A stretch of DNA of 51,686 nt from Planctomycetota bacterium (GTDB lineage Bacteria > Planctomycetota > Planctomycetia > Pirellulales > Pirellulaceae): assembly GCA_018970165.1 (NCBI GenBank), contig JAGWWZ010000007.1:1-51686 (forward strand), given 5' to 3'. The notes beneath the pieces are model-generated. The model worked only from the letters and a program-made list of their open reading frames with translations, did no database searches and was not told where the DNA came from. Below, one piece after another: positions 8,967 through 17,804 of the stretch (the stretch's first letter is position 1; each line of letters starts with the position of its first letter). The position numbers and the translations under genes were made by a program.

Positions 8967-9466
8967 AACTCGAGCGCATAGCGATTCGACGCGAACGCCA
9001 TCTGATCGAGTATGTCATCGGACAATTCGGTCCAAATCCAGTCAGAGATCTCACCATCGCGCATCTGAATGTCGCGGTGCTCGACTTGCACAACATAAAA
9101 CATATCGAGCACAGACAACTCGATACCTCGATAGATGTAGCGATTGGGTGCCGAGGTCAGGTACTGCATCGACAGGATGGTCAGGCCAACCTCTTCGAGC
9201 ATTTCTCGGCGCAGACCATTTTCGGATGACTCGCCTGGATCGATGAAGCCGCCGGGCATACCGAGTTTCCCTTTTGCGGGATCGTTTGCTCGACGGACCA
9301 AGAGAACCTTCCCCGACTCGTCGGTAACGATGGCTCCCACGGCGGCGACCGGACCGAAGAAGGTGGTGTGACCGCACGCATGACAGCGAAAGGGTCGAGA
9401 AGGCTCGAAGCTTGCACGCTCGACTCCGCAGACCGGGCAGTACCGATATATGGATTCGAGTTTCAT
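8933..9466 (-). CDS. Nudix hydrolase with N-terminal zinc ribbon
   Basis: This 177-residue protein would hydrolyse a nucleoside diphosphate linked to another group. A zinc ribbon, CPVCG...CHACG, occupies residues 9-33. The complete Nudix box, GFIDPGESSENGLRREMLEE plus VG, lies near residues 92-113, with the metal-binding REMLEE present. The zinc ribbon plus Nudix layout resembles NADH pyrophosphatase-like proteins, but the chain is shorter and lacks the NudC-specific tail, so I do not assign NADH as substrate. It starts 13 bases after the accC stop and is probably the last gene of the accB-accC transcript. A role in acyl-CoA or nucleotide clean-up would be inference only. Confidence 0.9.
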   Translation of the reverse strand: MKLESIYRYCPVCGVERASFEPSRPFRCHACGHTTFFGPVAAVGAIVTDESGKVLLVRRANDPAKGKLGMPGGFIDPGESSENGLRREMLEEVGLTILSMQYLTSAPNRYIYRGIELSVLDMFYVVQVEHRDIQMRDGEISDWIWTELSDDILDQMAFASNRYALEFYRGRIGANGN

Positions 9467-9479
9467 GATCGACCGAGGG

Positions 9480-10835
9480 TTAAGGTTTTAGTCGCGGTAG
9501 CAATTCCCGCTCGACCCACTTGGTATCAACGGTGCCATCCACGAATTCCGGTTGTTTGAGCACGGCCTTGTGAAACGCGGCGGTTGTCTTGATTCCAGAG
9601 ATTCGTAATTCCGACAGAGCCCGAATCATGGTTTCGATGGCTTGATCGCGCGTGGGCTGATGAACGATCAACTTAGCGATCATCGAATCGTAGTGCGGCG
9701 GAACGACATAGCCGGGATGTGCATGCGAATCGACGCGCACACCGAGCCCACCGGGGATATACATGGTTTCGATGCGACCAGGGCAGGGTTGAAAATTTCG
9801 GTCTGGGTCCTCGGCGTTGATCCGGCATTCGATGGCGGCGCCGCGAGGTTGAATATCCTTTTGCGAAAAGGGAAGTCTTTCGCCTGCCGCAACCTTGATC
9901 TGCGTCTTAATCAAATCGACGCCGGAGATCATCTCGCTGACCGGATGTTCGACTTGGATACGTGCGTTGACTTCGATGAAGTAGAAGTGGTCGTTTTGAT
10001 CGACGATGAACTCGACGGTGGCTGCGTTGTAGTAATTCGCTTGTTTGACCATGCGAACTGCGGCATCGCACATCGCGGTTCGGGTTGTTTCGGGCAACCG
10101 GGGGGATGGGCTCTCCTCGATCAGCTTTTGGTGTCGCCTTTGCACGGAGCAATCGCGTTCGTGCAGATGGACGACGTTGCCATGTTGATCGGCGATGACT
10201 TGGACCTCGACGTGTCGAGGGCGATCGATGTAGCGTTCTAGATAAACGCCGGGGTTTCCGAACGCGGCCTTGGCTTCGGTTTGCGCCTGCGAGACTGCGG
10301 TTTGCAACGAAGCTTCATCGGTGGCAACACGCATCCCTTTGCCTCCGCCTCCGGCGGTCGCTTTGATGAGGACCGGGTATCCGATCTTGCGCGCCGCAGT
10401 GATGGCATCGGCGTTGCTTTCGATCAAGCCATCGCTTCCGGGGACCACAGGTACACCTGCAGCGATGGCCATTTCGCGAGCGGTGTTTTTGTCGCCGAGT
10501 TTTTCCATCGCTTTGGGTGACGGGCCGATGAATTCAAAATTGCATTCGCGGCAGACTTCGTTGAAGTGCGCGTTCTCGGCAAGAAAGCCATAGCCTGGGT
10601 GAATCGCATCGGCCTTGCCGAGTTCTGCGGCAGCGATCACGCGATCGATTCTCAAGTAGCTGTCGATCGACTTGGCAGTTCCGACACAGATCGCTTGGTC
10701 TGCGAGTTGCAGATACTGGGCACCGCGATCCGCCTCCGAGAAGATAGCAACGGTTTCGATTCCGAGTTCTTTGCAGGCTCGGATAACACGCAGCGCGATT
10801 TCGCCTCGGTTGGCAATCAAGACGCGACTAAACAT
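9480..10835 (-). CDS. accC: Acetyl-CoA carboxylase, biotin carboxylase subunit
   Basis: AccC carboxylates the biotin on AccB using bicarbonate and ATP, the first step of fatty acid synthesis in the cytoplasm. The 451-residue product has the full family set: N-terminal [15 protein letters not shown], the ATP-grasp glycine loop [11 protein letters not shown] near residue 159, the [15 protein letters not shown] segment near 211 and [11 protein letters not shown] near 230. [18 protein letters not shown] near 285 carries the catalytic Glu and Arg, and [12 protein letters not shown] lies near 330. The length is normal. It begins 8 bases after the accB stop, so the two are co-transcribed. The carboxyltransferase genes accA and accD are not in the window. 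Confidence 0.98.
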   Translation of the reverse strand: MFSRVLIANRGEIALRVIRACKELGIETVAIFSEADRGAQYLQLADQAICVGTAKSIDSYLRIDRVIAAAELGKADAIHPGYGFLAENAHFNEVCRECNFEFIGPSPKAMEKLGDKNTAREMAIAAGVPVVPGSDGLIESNADAITAARKIGYPVLIKATAGGGGKGMRVATDEASLQTAVSQAQTEAKAAFGNPGVYLERYIDRPRHVEVQVIADQHGNVVHLHERDCSVQRRHQKLIEESPSPRLPETTRTAMCDAAVRMVKQANYYNAATVEFIVDQNDHFYFIEVNARIQVEHPVSEMISGVDLIKTQIKVAAGERLPFSQKDIQPRGAAIECRINAEDPDRNFQPCPGRIETMYIPGGLGVRVDSHAHPGYVVPPHYDSMIAKLIVHQPTRDQAIETMIRALSELRISGIKTTAAFHKAVLKQPEFVDGTVDTKWVERELLPRLKP

Positions 10836-10843
10836 TGTGCGCC

Positions 10844-11353
10844 CTAACCCCGTGTATCCACTTTGAAGAGAGGCTTGCCGAAATCGACCGCCTCCTCGTT
10901 GCGGACCAAGACCTGAACGATCTTGCCACGCATCTCTGCTGTAATGTCGTTAAAGACCTTCATCGCCTCGATAATGCAGACCACCGTATCGTTTTGCACC
11001 GAGGAACCGACATCGACAAAGTCTTTCGAATTCGGGTTGGGTTTGGAATAAAAGGTTCCCACCATCGGAGACTTGATGATCGCAATATGCGGACCTTCGA
11101 GGGCATCGCCGGAGGCTGGCGGGGCCGCGGGACCAGGAGCTGGCGCTGCAGGAGCGGGAGCAGCGGCAGGGGGTGCGGAGAGCATCGGAGAGGTCACAAA
11201 CGTTTGACCATGACCGGCACCGCACAAGCGGATCCTCTGATTCTCTTGACGCAGATCGATCTCCCCGAGATCGTGTTCCTTCATCAATTCGATCAGTTTA
11301 CGAATCCGCTCGATGTCAAAAACATCGCCCGCATTTTTATCCGACTCCGCCAT
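10844..11353 (-). CDS. accB: Acetyl-CoA carboxylase biotin carboxyl carrier protein
   Basis: AccB carries the biotin that shuttles carboxyl groups between AccC and the carboxyltransferase. The product is about 169 residues. The N-terminal helical region ([20 protein letters not shown]) is typical. An Ala/Pro-rich linker spans residues 70-90. The C-terminal biotinyl domain contains [10 protein letters not shown], with the lysine that would be biotinylated. I chose the ATG at 11353: AGG lies eight bases upstream and the N terminus then matches the family. The longer frame would start at a TTG at 11404 and add 17 unlikely residues. It heads the operon accB-accC-nudix and is divergent from the membrane protein gene at 11484. 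Confidence 0.97.
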   Translation of the reverse strand: MAESDKNAGDVFDIERIRKLIELMKEHDLGEIDLRQENQRIRLCGAGHGQTFVTSPMLSAPPAAAPAPAAPAPGPAAPPASGDALEGPHIAIIKSPMVGTFYSKPNPNSKDFVDVGSSVQNDTVVCIIEAMKVFNDITAEMRGKIVQVLVRNEEAVDFGKPLFKVDTRG

Positions 11354-11483
11354 GTCGCAGCCTGTTTCTCGTAAAATCGGAAGGTAGCCCTCTCTATTAG
11401 CCAAAGTTTATACACGGCCGAACCCCGTTCGCCAAGAACGGAATAGGGGGCACTGGAAACGAACATGCCAGCCGAAAACGAAC

Positions 11484-12026
11484 GTGGAGACTCCCCTGAA
11501 TCAGCATGAAGTCGGGAAGTGGCTCTTCGATCCTGCGGTTTCGCTGTGGGCGATTCGGATCGCTATGGCGGTGCTGGCCCTTGGCTACACCATCCAGTTT
11601 CGTACCGGCGTGCGGAATTCGGATTTGCTGGCAGTCCTTTGGGGGTTCGGGGCAGCCTTTGCAACCTTTCATACGGCGACCGCACTGCATGCGTTTCACG
11701 CTGGCAGCCTCAACGAGGCGATCGAATCGACGGCCCGGCGAACCGAAGAATTGTTCGGTGTGCGCGTCGGAGGCGGTGTTTATGTCAACTATCTCTTTGT
11801 CGCAGTCTGGTGGATGGACACGCTCTGGCGCGGGCGGATACGCGCCACAAAACATCGTACGACAGAAATCGCGATCGATTTTTTTCTGATCCTGATCGCG
11901 TTCTTTGGCGCTATCGTGTTCGCAAACGGCACAATCCGCTACCTAGGGATCGGTACGATCGCCCTGTGGATCTGGGCCTATCGAAAGAAGACTGCGTCCA
12001 TGAACCGCTTGACCGCGGGTGAATAG
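11484..12026 (+). CDS. Integral membrane protein of unknown function (about five helices)
   Basis: I do not recognise a family with a known role. The 180-residue product starts at a GTG. No ATG lies in frame before the first helix, and no good ribosome-binding site is visible. Hydrophobic segments lie near residues 22-40, 46-70, 98-113, 128-148 and 150-166. Histidines cluster in and around the second helix (FHTATALHAFH), which could bind a metal or heme, but this is speculation. Two other frames are open across the same DNA; this one is chosen for its coherent membrane topology. The gene is divergent from accB. Confidence 0.72.
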   Translation: METPLNQHEVGKWLFDPAVSLWAIRIAMAVLALGYTIQFRTGVRNSDLLAVLWGFGAAFATFHTATALHAFHAGSLNEAIESTARRTEELFGVRVGGGVYVNYLFVAVWWMDTLWRGRIRATKHRTTEIAIDFFLILIAFFGAIVFANGTIRYLGIGTIALWIWAYRKKTASMNRLTAGE

Positions 12027-12044
12027 TGAAGCTCATTAAAAGAA

Positions 12045-12070
12045 TTAACAAGTTGGTGCACCGAAGTTAG
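12045..12070. repeat. 26-nt shared motif, copy 1
   Basis: TTAACAAGTTGGTGCACCGA plus AGTTAG matches 32020-32045 at 22 of 26 positions. It contains the palindrome GGTGCACC. Here it lies between convergent genes. Confidence 0.45.
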
Positions 12071-12111
12071 AGAGGATCATTTTCCCGGCGATCGCGATCC
12101 GAGATACTGTC

Positions 12112-13308
12112 TCAAGACTTGCGCACTGAATTCGTAACGGGTGCGACCGCGATAGGGCTCGCGAGAGGAGTTCCAACTTGAATGCGCTGACGCAAGTTTT
12201 GAGCGGCGATCTCGGGAAACACCGTATTGATGTAGCAATCGGAACTCCACTCGAAACCAGCGACCTTGCTGAGACGAGGTATGATCTTCAATCGCCAGTG
12301 GAAGGAGTCGGGAGCCTGCTGGTCGAAGTGGCTGGTTTGCAAAACGAAGTTGTAAGCGCAACGGGGATGCTCGGTTTCAATCGCCTTGAGCATGGTCTGG
12401 GCAACACGTGCCAAGTCGGCGAGTTCCTCCTGATGGCAGTCTTCGAATCGCGATTGATGTTTTTTAGGGACTATGGAAACCGAATACGGGAACCGGGATG
12501 CAAAAGGACAGATAGCTACGAAGTGATCCGACTCAGTCACGACTCGATCACCTGACGCGAGTTCCCGTTCCAGCACGGAGCAGATGTAGCACTGATGGTG
12601 CGACTCTTGGTATTGAAGGAGTCTCTTCTGAATGCGCAGAACTTCGCTGGGAACAAAGCTAGTCGCGATCAGTTGGCTGTGGGAATGGACCAGCGTTGCC
12701 CCGGCATCCGCGCCATAATTCTTGAATAAGACTGCATACTTCATCTCCGGCCGTGCACTCCAATAGGCCAACCGCTGACGGTAGGCTTCGAACACCCAAC
12801 GCGCATGCTCGGTGCTGAGCGAAGTTAGGCTCGGCACATGCTGGGGTGATTCGATGATTACCTCATGGGCCCCGGTTGCCGATTGCTTGATAAACAGGGG
12901 ACTGGACGAGTTCTCGCTCGGAGTCATGCAACCATTATCCAAGAAACTGGAGCATGCCCCCGGTTGGTGGCCCTCGATAACTGGGTGGATACCCCGATCG
13001 GCCCAATCGGGCGAGGATGGAGCGCAGGCGACAGCGGGGAACTTGTTGGGAACAACTCGGACGAGCCAATCTGAGGAAGAGATCGAGCGATCGCGGCGTC
13101 GCGTGGAACGAGTCGACTCCCAGTCCTTGCCCGGCAGGATCAGACTGGCATTGGGTGTTTCATGTTCTGCGCCGCGACAGAAGGGACATCGAAGTTGCGC
13201 GTCAGGTTCGATATGGGGGGTGCGATCGTAGTCATCGGGACGCGTCGTGCGATTGGGAGCGAAGATTACCCAGCGATCGCTCAACCAATCATGACGCATC
13301 TCATTCAT
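12112..13308 (-). CDS. galT: Galactose-1-phosphate uridylyltransferase family protein (possibly ADP-glucose phosphorylase-like)
   Basis: This is a nucleotidyl-transferring enzyme of the GalT branch of the HIT superfamily. Zinc ligands are visible: CPFC near residue 41, and SPQH near 155 as the equivalent of the third ligand. The catalytic segment near residue 210 reads HSHSQ instead of the HPHxQ of classical GalT. HSHSQ-type segments are, to my knowledge, found in plant ADP-glucose phosphorylase-like relatives, so the sugar nucleotide may be ADP-glucose rather than UDP-glucose; this is inference. The gene starts three bases after the glgA stop, so the two are co-transcribed, which fits a link to glycogen. 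An alternative start is the ATG at 13299. The length of 398 residues is slightly above E. coli GalT. Confidence 0.85.
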   Translation of the reverse strand: MNEMRHDWLSDRWVIFAPNRTTRPDDYDRTPHIEPDAQLRCPFCRGAEHETPNASLILPGKDWESTRSTRRRDRSISSSDWLVRVVPNKFPAVACAPSSPDWADRGIHPVIEGHQPGACSSFLDNGCMTPSENSSSPLFIKQSATGAHEVIIESPQHVPSLTSLSTEHARWVFEAYRQRLAYWSARPEMKYAVLFKNYGADAGATLVHSHSQLIATSFVPSEVLRIQKRLLQYQESHHQCYICSVLERELASGDRVVTESDHFVAICPFASRFPYSVSIVPKKHQSRFEDCHQEELADLARVAQTMLKAIETEHPRCAYNFVLQTSHFDQQAPDSFHWRLKIIPRLSKVAGFEWSSDCYINTVFPEIAAQNLRQRIQVGTPLASPIAVAPVTNSVRKS

Positions 13309-13311
13309 CGT

Positions 13312-14802
13312 TCACAATCGCCCTTCGATCGCTGCCAATTCGCGGGCACGTTGGTAGGTGGCCAGATAGCTCTCGGCACTTTTGGACCACGACCAATCCT
13401 GAGTCATCCCCGCATGCACGAGTTTACTCCATAGTTCCGGATTTCGAGAATAGAGCTCAACCCCTTTCAACAGACAAATTTCTAGGGATTCCAAATCATA
13501 TTTGGTGAAGGCGAATCCGGTTGCTGTCCCGTGTTGCAGCGTCTCTTCGGTCGTATTGCAAACGGTATCAATCAACCCACCGATGGCATGAACGACGGGA
13601 ACGGAACCATAGCGCAGGCTGTAAAGCTGGTTTAAACCACATGGCTCATATCGGCTCGGCATCAAGAACAGGTCGCAACCGGCTTCGATTCTATGGGCGA
13701 GGGGGTCGGAAAACTCCAAACGAGCCGCCACGCGCTCCGGATGACGTCGTGCGATTTCCTCCAACGCATGCGCGTACCGCGGCTCGCCATTACCCAAAAT
13801 GACCCACTGCACATCGTGCTCTTCCACCCATCGCTCGAGCAACGGAATGACCAGTCCCCATCCCTTCTGTTCCGCCAATCGTCCGATCAAGCCGATCAAC
13901 GGAACCTCCTCGCGAAGCGGCAGTTGCATCTGCGCCTGCAAATCGCGTTTGCATGCCTCCTTGCCCGACTTCCAATCGGAGACGCCATAGCGCTGTGCAA
14001 TGTGAGGATCGTGCATGGGATCCCAGACCGAGTAGTCGACACCGTTAACAATCCCGACCAAACGATTGGCTTTCGATCTTAGGACACCATCCAGGCCGCA
14101 ACCCTCGGCGGGCGACTGGATCTCCCGAGCGTACGATGGGCTGACAGTAGTGACCATATCTGCGAACGCGATCCCGGTCTTGAGCATGTTGAGATCGCCA
14201 TAGAACTCCATCTGCTGCCAGTTGAAGTAGCGCCAATCGAGCCCGGTCAGGGGCATATCCGCTCCCCAGAATCGACCCTGATAGGCCAAATTGTGGATCG
14301 TCATCAGCGAAGCTGCCTGACTGTACCAAGGAAAACCCCGATAACCGACCCGTTGATAGGCGGGGACCAAGCCGCTTTGCCAATCGTGGCAATGGATGAT
14401 GTCGACCGGCAATTGCAGGCGATGGATCGCTTCGACGACTCCTCTCGCGAAAAACGAAAACCTCTCGCAATTGTCGCGAAAGTCCCCGTGCGCATCCCCG
14501 TAAAGATGATCGCGATCGAAGTAATGGGGTTGGTCGATCAGGTATACATCGACCTGACTGTTGGGTATTTGCGTTTTGAGAACATGCGCCGTCATCGGCT
14601 TGCCAGCCATATCGACGACAAAGGAGATGTGGGTATCGGTCAAGTTGGCTGCTACTCGCTTCGCACCGCGATATGCGGGGAGAAACAGCGAACAGGAATG
14701 TCCAATGCGGGACAACTGAACAGGAAGTGTACCGCATACATCGGCGAGGCCACCCGTCTTGGCAAACGGGATCGCTTCGCTTGCGGCCATCGCGATATGC
14801 AT
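13312..14802 (-). CDS. glgA: Glycogen synthase (ADP-glucose-dependent, GT5)
   Basis: GlgA extends alpha-1,4-glucan chains from ADP-glucose. The 496-residue length is typical of bacterial GlgA. The N terminus AASEAIPFAKTGGLADV carries the KTGGL motif that binds the ADP-glucose diphosphate. NGVDYSVWDP lies near residue 250 and LIGRLAEQKGW near 302, which opens the second Rossmann domain. The catalytic C-terminal region PSRYEPCGLNQLYSLRYG lies near residue 380. It is the first gene of a two-gene unit with the GalT-like gene. A debranching enzyme gene, glgX, lies 24 kb away. No glgC or glgB is visible in the window. Confidence 0.97.
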   Translation of the reverse strand: MHIAMAASEAIPFAKTGGLADVCGTLPVQLSRIGHSCSLFLPAYRGAKRVAANLTDTHISFVVDMAGKPMTAHVLKTQIPNSQVDVYLIDQPHYFDRDHLYGDAHGDFRDNCERFSFFARGVVEAIHRLQLPVDIIHCHDWQSGLVPAYQRVGYRGFPWYSQAASLMTIHNLAYQGRFWGADMPLTGLDWRYFNWQQMEFYGDLNMLKTGIAFADMVTTVSPSYAREIQSPAEGCGLDGVLRSKANRLVGIVNGVDYSVWDPMHDPHIAQRYGVSDWKSGKEACKRDLQAQMQLPLREEVPLIGLIGRLAEQKGWGLVIPLLERWVEEHDVQWVILGNGEPRYAHALEEIARRHPERVAARLEFSDPLAHRIEAGCDLFLMPSRYEPCGLNQLYSLRYGSVPVVHAIGGLIDTVCNTTEETLQHGTATGFAFTKYDLESLEICLLKGVELYSRNPELWSKLVHAGMTQDWSWSKSAESYLATYQRARELAAIEGRL

Positions 14803-14973
14803 GATGGAGGGCTCACGTGCAATGGTTCGAATCGCTACTGGTATCGATGCAGATCGAAGAGTTCATCGATCAGCATCACCGAATAGAGCGTGAGTCGCCT
14901 TGTAGGAATGTCAACACCAGTAGGGTAGAAAATTTCTATTTCCAAAAGAGTTTTCCTTTGCGAAAACTTGACC

Positions 14974-15003
14974 TTGGTAACGGACAAAAGAGTTGGCTAT
15001 AAT
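14974..15003 (+). promoter_or_regulatory. Putative sigma70-type promoter for the DUF2617-like gene
   Basis: TTGGTA, an 18-base spacer and a perfect TATAAT precede the gene at 15057 by about 55 bases. Confidence 0.5.
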
Positions 15004-15056
15004 CGCCCCCTCACAAGCGAGTCTCGTCCTTTTCAACCAGCGGGAACCAACGAATC

Positions 15057-15602
15057 GTGCTTTCCATCCGGCCGTCCGTAACGAAACATGCGTTGAGCGT
15101 CTTTGGCCGATCGATCCATCCTGAATTGTTCCACAATCATCGAACCCGGTTGATCGCTCGAACTCACTACCGCGCACGTATTGATATTACCAGCGATGGT
15201 CATGTGATCGCATTCACCGGTAGCCGTGGCACGACCATGACCGAAGTCGTCGGCTCCCTGCAGCAATCTCTTCCGCAGCAACGCAAATTATTCGAGATGA
15301 GCCTGCGCGGGAAATACGTGGAGGAAATCCAAGGCAAGCGAGGCTTGAGATACAGCTCCCAGTTCGAACTCGATCACGTAGCGCCCGACATGTTCTGGAT
15401 GCTTCAAAACCAACTGCAGCATTGCCCAACTCCCGAAGGGATGGTTTATTCGTTCGATTCCAGCGGACGCATCCCGTTCGGTGCCATCAGCTATGTACAT
15501 CTCGAACAACGGGAACGCCAGCTCCTTGTCCAAGCCTTCCATACGTTCCCAGACGATCATGCGATCGTGAAATCAACGTCTACCTTTTGGGTCGATGCCT
15601 GA
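15057..15602 (+). CDS. DUF2617-like protein of unknown function
   Basis: The 181-residue product matches my memory of the planctomycete DUF2617 family (opening LSIRPSVTKHALSVFGRSIHPELF), but no biochemical role is known to me. It has no signal peptide or membrane segment and is probably cytoplasmic. Charged and aromatic residues are spread evenly, and there is no obvious catalytic motif. The segment RYSSQFELDHVAPDMFWMLQ near residue 103 looks like the conserved centre. A promoter with a perfect TATAAT lies just upstream. The last 23 bases overlap the convergent tsaD gene. The family label is moderately sure; the function is open. Confidence 0.8.
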   Translation: MLSIRPSVTKHALSVFGRSIHPELFHNHRTRLIARTHYRARIDITSDGHVIAFTGSRGTTMTEVVGSLQQSLPQQRKLFEMSLRGKYVEEIQGKRGLRYSSQFELDHVAPDMFWMLQNQLQHCPTPEGMVYSFDSSGRIPFGAISYVHLEQRERQLLVQAFHTFPDDHAIVKSTSTFWVDA

Positions 15603-16650
15603 GCAAGCCTGGCTGAGCATCGAGATCGAGGGAATCGAAGTCACCTACCTGATAACGCTCCCAAGCAAGGGCCCCCATGACCGCGTTGTCGGTACATAGT
15701 TTCGGATCGGCGATGTGCAGCTCAATGTGATGCAGGGAACATGCGTCCGACAATTGCTTGCGAAGTTTCCGATTGGCAGCGACCCCGCCTCCAACGCACA
15801 ATCGCGGCAACTCGGTCCGTTTGACCGCAAGCAGCGATTTGCCAACGATGCAATCAATCACCGCTTGTTCAAACGAGGCGGCGATGTCGGCCTTTTCAGT
15901 CTCAGATAAGTGGTGCGAGTTCCAATCCTGTTTGCCTACGCCCGCAATTCGATAACGCACGGCGGTCTTCAAACCGGAGAAGCTCAAATCCAGACGACTG
16001 GTATCATCCAACATCGGGCGAGGAAATGGAATTGCGGTTGGATCCCCGTCCTGCGCTAACTTCGATAGATGCGGACCGCCGGGAAATGGCAACCCCAACA
16101 TCACCCCGACTTTGTCGAACGCTTCACCGGCTGCATCATCGATCGTGCCACCAAGATAGCTCCAATCGATCGGCGAGTTGCATTGATACAAATTCGTATG
16201 TCCGCCGCTGACGACCAGCCCAACGCACGGAAAGATCGATTCGGGTTTTCCGATGCCGCATGCATAGATATGGGCTTGCACATGATTGATACCGATCAAT
16301 GGTTTGGACCACGCGAGTGCCAGAGCCTTGGCTGCCGACAAACCCACCAGCAGCGATCCCGGCAAACCGGGATGCGTTGCTACGGCAATCGCGCAGATTT
16401 GAGCGGGACCGATCCCTGCCTGACGCATCGATGTGTCGATCACAGGCAAGATGCGCTCGAGATGCGCGCGTGCGGCGATCTCTGGTACGACTCCTGCGAA
16501 TCGTTCATGCAACGATTCCTGCGTCGCAATGCATTCTCCCAAGACCCTGCCATCGCGAGTCAAGACTGCTGCGGCAGTCTCATCGCACGTCGACTCGATG
16601 GCTAACAAGCATGCGTCATTCGAAATCTCCAACCGGTCAGGATGTGTCAT
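15580..16650 (-). CDS. tsaD: tRNA N6-adenosine threonylcarbamoyltransferase
   Basis: TsaD transfers the threonylcarbamoyl group to A37 of tRNAs reading ANN codons, working in the cytoplasm with TsaB and TsaE. The product is about 356 residues. ACLLAIESTCDETAAAVL opens the ASKHA fold. GINHVQAHIYA near residue 123 carries the metal-binding His pair, LVVSGGHTNLYQ lies near 145 and GGVAANRKLR near 285. The start at 16650 is supported by an ATGA overlap with the stop of the upstream gene, implying translational coupling. The longer frame to 16719 is entirely inside that gene. TsaB and TsaE genes are not in the window. Confidence 0.97.
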   Translation of the reverse strand: MTHPDRLEISNDACLLAIESTCDETAAAVLTRDGRVLGECIATQESLHERFAGVVPEIAARAHLERILPVIDTSMRQAGIGPAQICAIAVATHPGLPGSLLVGLSAAKALALAWSKPLIGINHVQAHIYACGIGKPESIFPCVGLVVSGGHTNLYQCNSPIDWSYLGGTIDDAAGEAFDKVGVMLGLPFPGGPHLSKLAQDGDPTAIPFPRPMLDDTSRLDLSFSGLKTAVRYRIAGVGKQDWNSHHLSETEKADIAASFEQAVIDCIVGKSLLAVKRTELPRLCVGGGVAANRKLRKQLSDACSLHHIELHIADPKLCTDNAVMGALAWERYQVGDFDSLDLDAQPGLLRHRPKR

Positions 16651-17738
16651 GGCGTCGGATGCGGTAGCTCGATCTGCGAACCAACTCGGGAATGAATCAG
16701 TTGGCGAATGCGAGGCCACTCGCCCGGAACCTTTTCGAGAGCTAACGGATAGACGATCGGAAGGGCGTACATGGTTCTTTTTAGAGAGGTGTCATCGGCC
16801 AGCAAAAAGGCTTCGAGCCATTCCTCGAGAGCGTCGAAATCGAAAAGCAAAATCTCGGCCATCCGGATCGCATCTTGCACAATGAATTCGCGACCGAGCG
16901 GAAGCAAATAATGAAGCAGGTTGGAGGACCGATCCAAGCGGGTTCGGCGAATAATGTCGACACTCCGCAACTGGCCCGCACGCCCCATGTGCGCGAATTG
17001 ATCGGCGATCAAGGTCAACGTTCGCGGCGAGCGACATCGGATCAATGCGATCGAGGCTTGGTCAGCGATCGCGACCAGATCGGACTGCGACAACTCCAAG
17101 AGCTCCGACTCAAAACCTTCAAGAGGATGTCTGGAAGCCACTTCGAGCAAGGCCCTCGCCAAAGGGGACGGATCACTCTGCTCAGACCACTCCTCAAAGC
17201 CTCGAACCATCCAAGCCCTTGCCTCTCCTCGTTCCAAAAGCATCTCCAGCGCGATCGCGATATCGGTCGGTTGCCCATCCTCAAAATCAATGCTCAACGA
17301 CGAACTCGATCGATGCGATGCTGCGATGCGATCCTTCATCGATTCGATGGGGACTCGAAAAAAGACCTTCGACGATTGTTTCAGTCGCTCCAGCGATGCC
17401 ATATGGGCTTCCAAAACGGATGGATCGCAGACCGAAAGAGCTTCGATCAATTTCCCCGCACATCGGCAGACGCGATCGACGAGTTTTCGACCCTGAGACA
17501 TGGACTCCGCTCGGGTAAGACATTCGGAAACCATCTCCGATGGGATCGGCAAGTGGGAGATCAGCGGGAACTCCGGATACGCATCCTCCGCTCCCCATCG
17601 ATCCCAGGCGGAAAAGATCGCCGGCAGAATCTTGGAATGGGAAACATAGGAACTGGTCAGCAACTCCAGCGATGCCGATCGCACTAGACGGTCCGGATGG
17701 ACCAACCATCCGATCAACTGCTCATCAGTAACTGCCAT
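16647..17738 (-). CDS. HEAT-like helical protein of unknown function, coupled to tsaD
   Basis: The 363-residue product is built of repeated amphipathic helix pairs. Examples are LVRSASLELLTSS near residue 17, RALLEVASRHPLEGFESELLELSQ near 195 and ADQASIALIRCRSPRTLTLIADQF near 222. These suggest HEAT/ARM-type repeats and a protein-binding scaffold. There is no signal peptide, membrane segment or catalytic motif. The stop codon overlaps the tsaD start (ATGA), so the two proteins are made from one message. Co-expression with tsaD could mean a role around tRNA modification, but the pairing may be accidental. I cannot assign a named family. Confidence 0.8.
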   Translation of the reverse strand: MAVTDEQLIGWLVHPDRLVRSASLELLTSSYVSHSKILPAIFSAWDRWGAEDAYPEFPLISHLPIPSEMVSECLTRAESMSQGRKLVDRVCRCAGKLIEALSVCDPSVLEAHMASLERLKQSSKVFFRVPIESMKDRIAASHRSSSSLSIDFEDGQPTDIAIALEMLLERGEARAWMVRGFEEWSEQSDPSPLARALLEVASRHPLEGFESELLELSQSDLVAIADQASIALIRCRSPRTLTLIADQFAHMGRAGQLRSVDIIRRTRLDRSSNLLHYLLPLGREFIVQDAIRMAEILLFDFDALEEWLEAFLLADDTSLKRTMYALPIVYPLALEKVPGEWPRIRQLIHSRVGSQIELPHPTP

Positions 17739-17804
17739 TTCGATTACACTAGAGAACTCGAAGGAAACTTCGTTCGCGCACGATCAAACAATATTGTGAA
17801 AAGA

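Noticed and set aside
11397-11855. Minus-strand frame opposite the five-helix membrane protein
   Set aside because: The plus-strand frame gives a coherent membrane topology, while the minus frame gives a cysteine-rich product without domains.
16875-17687. Plus-strand open frame of 270 codons
   Set aside because: It is antisense to the HEAT-like gene, which has an ATGA link to tsaD supporting its reality.
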